NCBI RefSeq assembly: GCF_016756395.1
Contig: NZ_AP018365.1
Location: 744,001-808,000 of the forward strand
Direction: 5' to 3'
Source of the DNA: Streptomyces sp. SN-593
Lineage (GTDB): Bacteria > Actinomycetota > Actinomycetes > Streptomycetales > Streptomycetaceae
DNA length: 64,000 nt
The position numbers and the translations under genes were made by a program. The notes beneath the pieces are model-generated. The model did not search any database. It was given only the letters and a program-made list of their open reading frames with translations, and was not told the origin of the DNA. Shown one piece after another: positions 61,453 to 64,000 of the stretch. Each line of letters starts with the position of its first letter. Within the stretch, counting starts at the first letter, position 1.

Positions 61453-62850
61453 TCAGCGGCCGAACCACACCGTGGTCACGTTGCAGAACGCCCGGATGCC
61501 CTGGGCGGACAGCTCCCGGCCGTAGCCGGAGCGCTTCACCCCGCCGAAGGGCAGGGCCGGGTGGGAGGCGGTCATGCCGTTGAAGAAGACGCCGCCCGCC
61601 TCCAGGTCACGGGCGAACCGGCGCTGCTCGTCCGCGTCCCGCGTCCAGACGTTGGAGCTGAGCCCGAACGGCGTGTCGTTGGCGAGCGCGACGGCCGCGT
61701 CCAGGTCGGGCACCCGGTAGAGGGTGGCGACCGGGCCGAACGCCTCCTCGCGGTGGATGCGCATCGCGTCGGTGACGCCGGCCAGCACCGTGGGCTCGTA
61801 GAACCAGCCGTCGGGCAGGGCCGCGGGCCGGCCGCCGCCGCACAGGGCCGCGGCTCCCCGGGAGAGCGCGTCCTCGACGAGTTCCTCCAGGTCGGCGCGG
61901 CCCTGCTCGGTGGCGACCGGGCCGACGTCGGTGGAGTCGTCCATCGGGTCGCCGACGGTCAGCCGCTCCATGGCCCGCACGAACCGCTCGGCGAACGCGT
62001 CGTACACGTCCTCGTGCACGATGAAGCGCTTGGCGGCGATGCAGGACTGGCCGTTGTTCTGCACCCGGGCGGTGACGGCGGTGGAGACCGCGTCGTCGAG
62101 CTCCGCGGCGGCCGACGACATCACCACGAACGGGTCGCTGCCGCCGAGTTCGAGCACGGTCGGCTTGATCGCGTCGCCGGCCGCGGCGGCCACCGCCCGG
62201 CCGGCGCCCTCGCTGCCGGTGAGGGTGGCCGCGGCCACCCGCGGGTCGCGCAGGACGTCCTCGACAGCGCCCGAGCCGACCAGCAGGGTCTGGAAGCAGC
62301 CGTCCGCGAAGCCCGCCCGGTGGAAGAGGTCGCCGAGGTAGAGCGCGGTCCGCGGGACGTTGGAGGCGTGCTTGAGCAGGCCGGTGTTGCCCGCCATCAG
62401 CGCGGGCGCGGCGAAGCGGACCACCTGCCACAGCGGGAAGTTCCACGGCATGACGGCCAGCACGACGCCGAGCGGGCGGTAGCGCACCACCGCACGCTCC
62501 GCCCCGCTGTCCGCGACGTCCGCCGGGTCGGGGTGCTCGTCGGCGAGCAGTTCCTCGGCGTGGTCGGCGTACCAGCGCATCGCCTTGGCGCACTTGGCGG
62601 CCTCCGCGCGGGCGGAGGCGAAGGTCTTGCCCATCTCGGCGGTCATGGTCCGCGCGATCGTGTCGCGCTCGCCGTCCAGCAGGTCGGCGGCGGCCCGCAT
62701 CAGGGCGGCGCGGGTGGCGAAGTCGGTCTCGCGGTGCTCGCGGAAGGCTCTCGCCGCCTTGGCGACACGCTCCTCGACGGCCGCCGCGTCCATCGGCTCG
62801 AACGTCTCAAGGGTCCGCCCGGTGGCGGGATCCACGCTGGCGATGGGCAT
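61453..62850 (-). CDS. gabD: Succinate-semialdehyde dehydrogenase-type aldehyde dehydrogenase
   Basis: A 465-residue NAD(P)-dependent aldehyde dehydrogenase close to GabD/YneI-type enzymes, which oxidise succinic semialdehyde to succinate in GABA breakdown. The catalytic Cys270 lies in [12 protein letters not shown]. The general base is in LELGGSDPF. The cofactor segments [22 protein letters not shown] and [17 protein letters not shown] are present, as is the C-terminal [13 protein letters not shown]. The ATG at 62850 follows AAGGAGGAG. It stands alone, with neither a transaminase nor a GABA permease beside it. Confidence 0.9.
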   Translation of the reverse strand: MPIASVDPATGRTLETFEPMDAAAVEERVAKAARAFREHRETDFATRAALMRAAADLLDGERDTIARTMTAEMGKTFASARAEAAKCAKAMRWYADHAEELLADEHPDPADVADSGAERAVVRYRPLGVVLAVMPWNFPLWQVVRFAAPALMAGNTGLLKHASNVPRTALYLGDLFHRAGFADGCFQTLLVGSGAVEDVLRDPRVAAATLTGSEGAGRAVAAAAGDAIKPTVLELGGSDPFVVMSSAAAELDDAVSTAVTARVQNNGQSCIAAKRFIVHEDVYDAFAERFVRAMERLTVGDPMDDSTDVGPVATEQGRADLEELVEDALSRGAAALCGGGRPAALPDGWFYEPTVLAGVTDAMRIHREEAFGPVATLYRVPDLDAAVALANDTPFGLSSNVWTRDADEQRRFARDLEAGGVFFNGMTASHPALPFGGVKRSGYGRELSAQGIRAFCNVTTVWFGR

Positions 62851-63184
62851 CGTCTGCTCCTCCTTCGTCCCCCTGTCCCCCGCGGTTTCCGGCCGCCGCC
62901 AAGGGGGCGGCGCCGTCGCAGGGCCCCTACCCGGGCGGGCGCGGGGTATCCGGGCCATCGTCACCCGGGACGGTGCGGCTCCGCGACAGCACGGGGGCCA
63001 CCGCGGTGGCGCTCGGGACACTTGTGCACTCCCGCGTTTCGTGGGACGTTCACCACCTCGTCACACCACGCACATGCTTCTCGGGCTCTACGCGCGGAGA
63101 ATCAGGTGCTGCACCATGTCTCGCACAGCACGCCCACTTCCGACGACGGTTCCCCATGTACCGCCCCCACCTGGAGGTTGACGG
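62851..63184. other. 334-bp divergent intergenic region
   Basis: It lies between the dehydrogenase and the last secreted-protein gene. A 21-codon open frame (63117-63182) precedes the latter but lacks a ribosome site. I see no clear promoter boxes or palindromes. Confidence 0.35.
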
Positions 63185-64000
63185 ATGCCTATCCGAGTCC
63201 CCGGCGCCGCCGGATCGTCCCGCAGATCCGGCAGGTCCGGCGCCGCACCCGCGGATCGGGTGCCGGCACTGCCGCACGTCCCCCTGTTCCCCCGCGGCCG
63301 CGTGCTGGTCGGCGCGGCAGCCGCCCTGAGCGCGGTCGCCGCGCTCGGCGGCCTGGCCCTGTCGGGCGGCAGCGCGCAGGCGGCGGCCGGGCCGCAGTCG
63401 GCCGGGGCCGCCCCTGCCGCCACGGCCACCCACCGCGTGCTGTTCGACGACACGAAGGCCGAGGAGGCCGGCAACGCGGACTGGATCATCAGCACCAGCA
63501 AGCCGGACCCGCTGGCCCAGAACGCCTCGCCCAGCAAGGAGACCGACTGGACCGGCGCGCTGTCCTCGTGGGGCGTCGCCCTCCAGAAGACCGGCGGCTA
63601 CAGCCTGGCGACCCTGGCGTCCGGCAAGACCATCACCTACGGCAACTCGTCGAACGCGCAGGACCTCAGCAACTACGACGAGTTCGTGCTCGACGAGCCC
63701 AACACCCAGCTCAGCGCGGCCGAGAAGACCGCGGTGATGACCTTCGTGAAGAACGGCGGCGGCCTGTTCCTCATCTCCGACCACCAGAACAGCGACCGCA
63801 ACAGCGACGGTTGGGACTCGCCGAACGTCATCAACGACCTGCTGACCACCAACAGCGTGGACAGCACCGACCCGTTCGGCTTCTCCGTCGACCTGCTCGA
63901 CATCAGCACCGACACGCCCAAGGCGATCAGTGACAGCACCAACCCGGTGCTCAACGGCTCGTTCGGCAAGGTGACCGGCAGCATCATCGCCGACGGCACC
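63185..64000 (+). CDS. Secreted protein of unknown function, partial (3' end off window)
   Basis: 272 codons are visible from the ATG at 63185, which follows GGAGG with an 8-nt spacer. A long Arg/Pro-rich n-region (residues 1-38) precedes a hydrophobic stretch and a cleavage-like SAQAAA at about residues 68-73. The exported part (from HRVLFDDTKAEEAGNADWIIS) alternates strands and helices. It contains YDEFVLDEPNTQLSAAEKTAVMTFVKNGGGLFLISDHQ, a pattern like the glutamine-amidotransferase-type fold used in secreted DUF4350/ThuA-like proteins. No catalytic residue set is certain, and the C-terminal part is not in the window. Confidence 0.72.
   Translation, partial: MPIRVPGAAGSSRRSGRSGAAPADRVPALPHVPLFPRGRVLVGAAAALSAVAALGGLALSGGSAQAAAGPQSAGAAPAATATHRVLFDDTKAEEAGNADWIISTSKPDPLAQNASPSKETDWTGALSSWGVALQKTGGYSLATLASGKTITYGNSSNAQDLSNYDEFVLDEPNTQLSAAEKTAVMTFVKNGGGLFLISDHQNSDRNSDGWDSPNVINDLLTTNSVDSTDPFGFSVDLLDISTDTPKAISDSTNPVLNGSFGKVTGSIIADGT

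Noticed and set aside
63117..63182. 21-codon leader peptide before the last secreted protein
   Set aside because: No ribosome site precedes its ATG and its sequence has no attenuation-like codon run or conserved pattern.

Overview
The window is high-GC actinobacterial chromosome. GC-rich third codon positions, GTG and TTG starts, a two-domain chaplin, LAXTG-type sorting signals, a SigB/SigF-type sigma factor, a SpoIIE-type phosphatase, and DUF5133- and DUF5709-type proteins all point to Streptomyces or a close relative. It reads as chromosomal core or arm DNA, not phage or plasmid. I see no tRNA, rRNA, CRISPR array, integrase or autonomous insertion sequence.

Layout. 0-6 kb: the 5' part of a glycogen/maltose-1-phosphate synthase running off the left edge, an acetyltransferase followed by a 30-residue cysteine-rich peptide, a CE7 esterase, a SigB-family sigma factor and a sugar-type MFS porter. 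6-16 kb: exported proteins (GH3 lipoprotein, SH3-like protein, EfeO-EfeB iron/heme pair, a phosphoesterase with a wall-sorting signal, a GH55-like beta-1,3-glucanase). 16-24 kb: an SF1 helicase, a methyltransferase gene split by a 172-bp MITE-like element, an anti-sigma-type ATPase, a hemerythrin-like protein, a DUF5709 protein, and an array of GC-rich intergenic repeats. 24-29 kb: a repair group (AlkB-like dioxygenase, ATP-dependent ligase, HhH protein) and small genes. 29-41 kb: transporters, a 60-residue orphan peptide, DUF5133, a long chaplin, an ABC exporter, phosphoglucomutase, a MarR-linked efflux pump and a DinB-family protein. 41-51 kb: a second glucanase block (GH87 alpha-1,3-glucanase, FUSC-type membrane protein, GH16 and GH64 beta-1,3-glucanases). 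52-59 kb: a multidomain PP2C phosphatase and a four-gene cluster with three Roadblock/LC7-type proteins but no GTPase. 59-64 kb: a TetR-cupin-hydrolase unit, succinate-semialdehyde-type dehydrogenase and a secreted protein running off the right edge.

How the parts connect. Four secreted glucanases (GH55, GH87, GH16, GH64) target the alpha-1,3- and beta-1,3-glucans of fungal walls. The GH55 and GH16 genes, 34 kb apart, share a perfect 12-bp palindrome just downstream of a TTGAC(A/G) promoter and carry near-identical discoidin modules, which suggests a common LacI-type repressor encoded elsewhere. The sigma factor may serve GTTT-N15-GGGTA-type promoters, two of which are visible ahead of the DUF5709 and DUF5133 genes. 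The split methyltransferase is the clearest genome-plasticity event: removing the element plus one 4-bp target duplication restores a 252-codon reading frame exactly.
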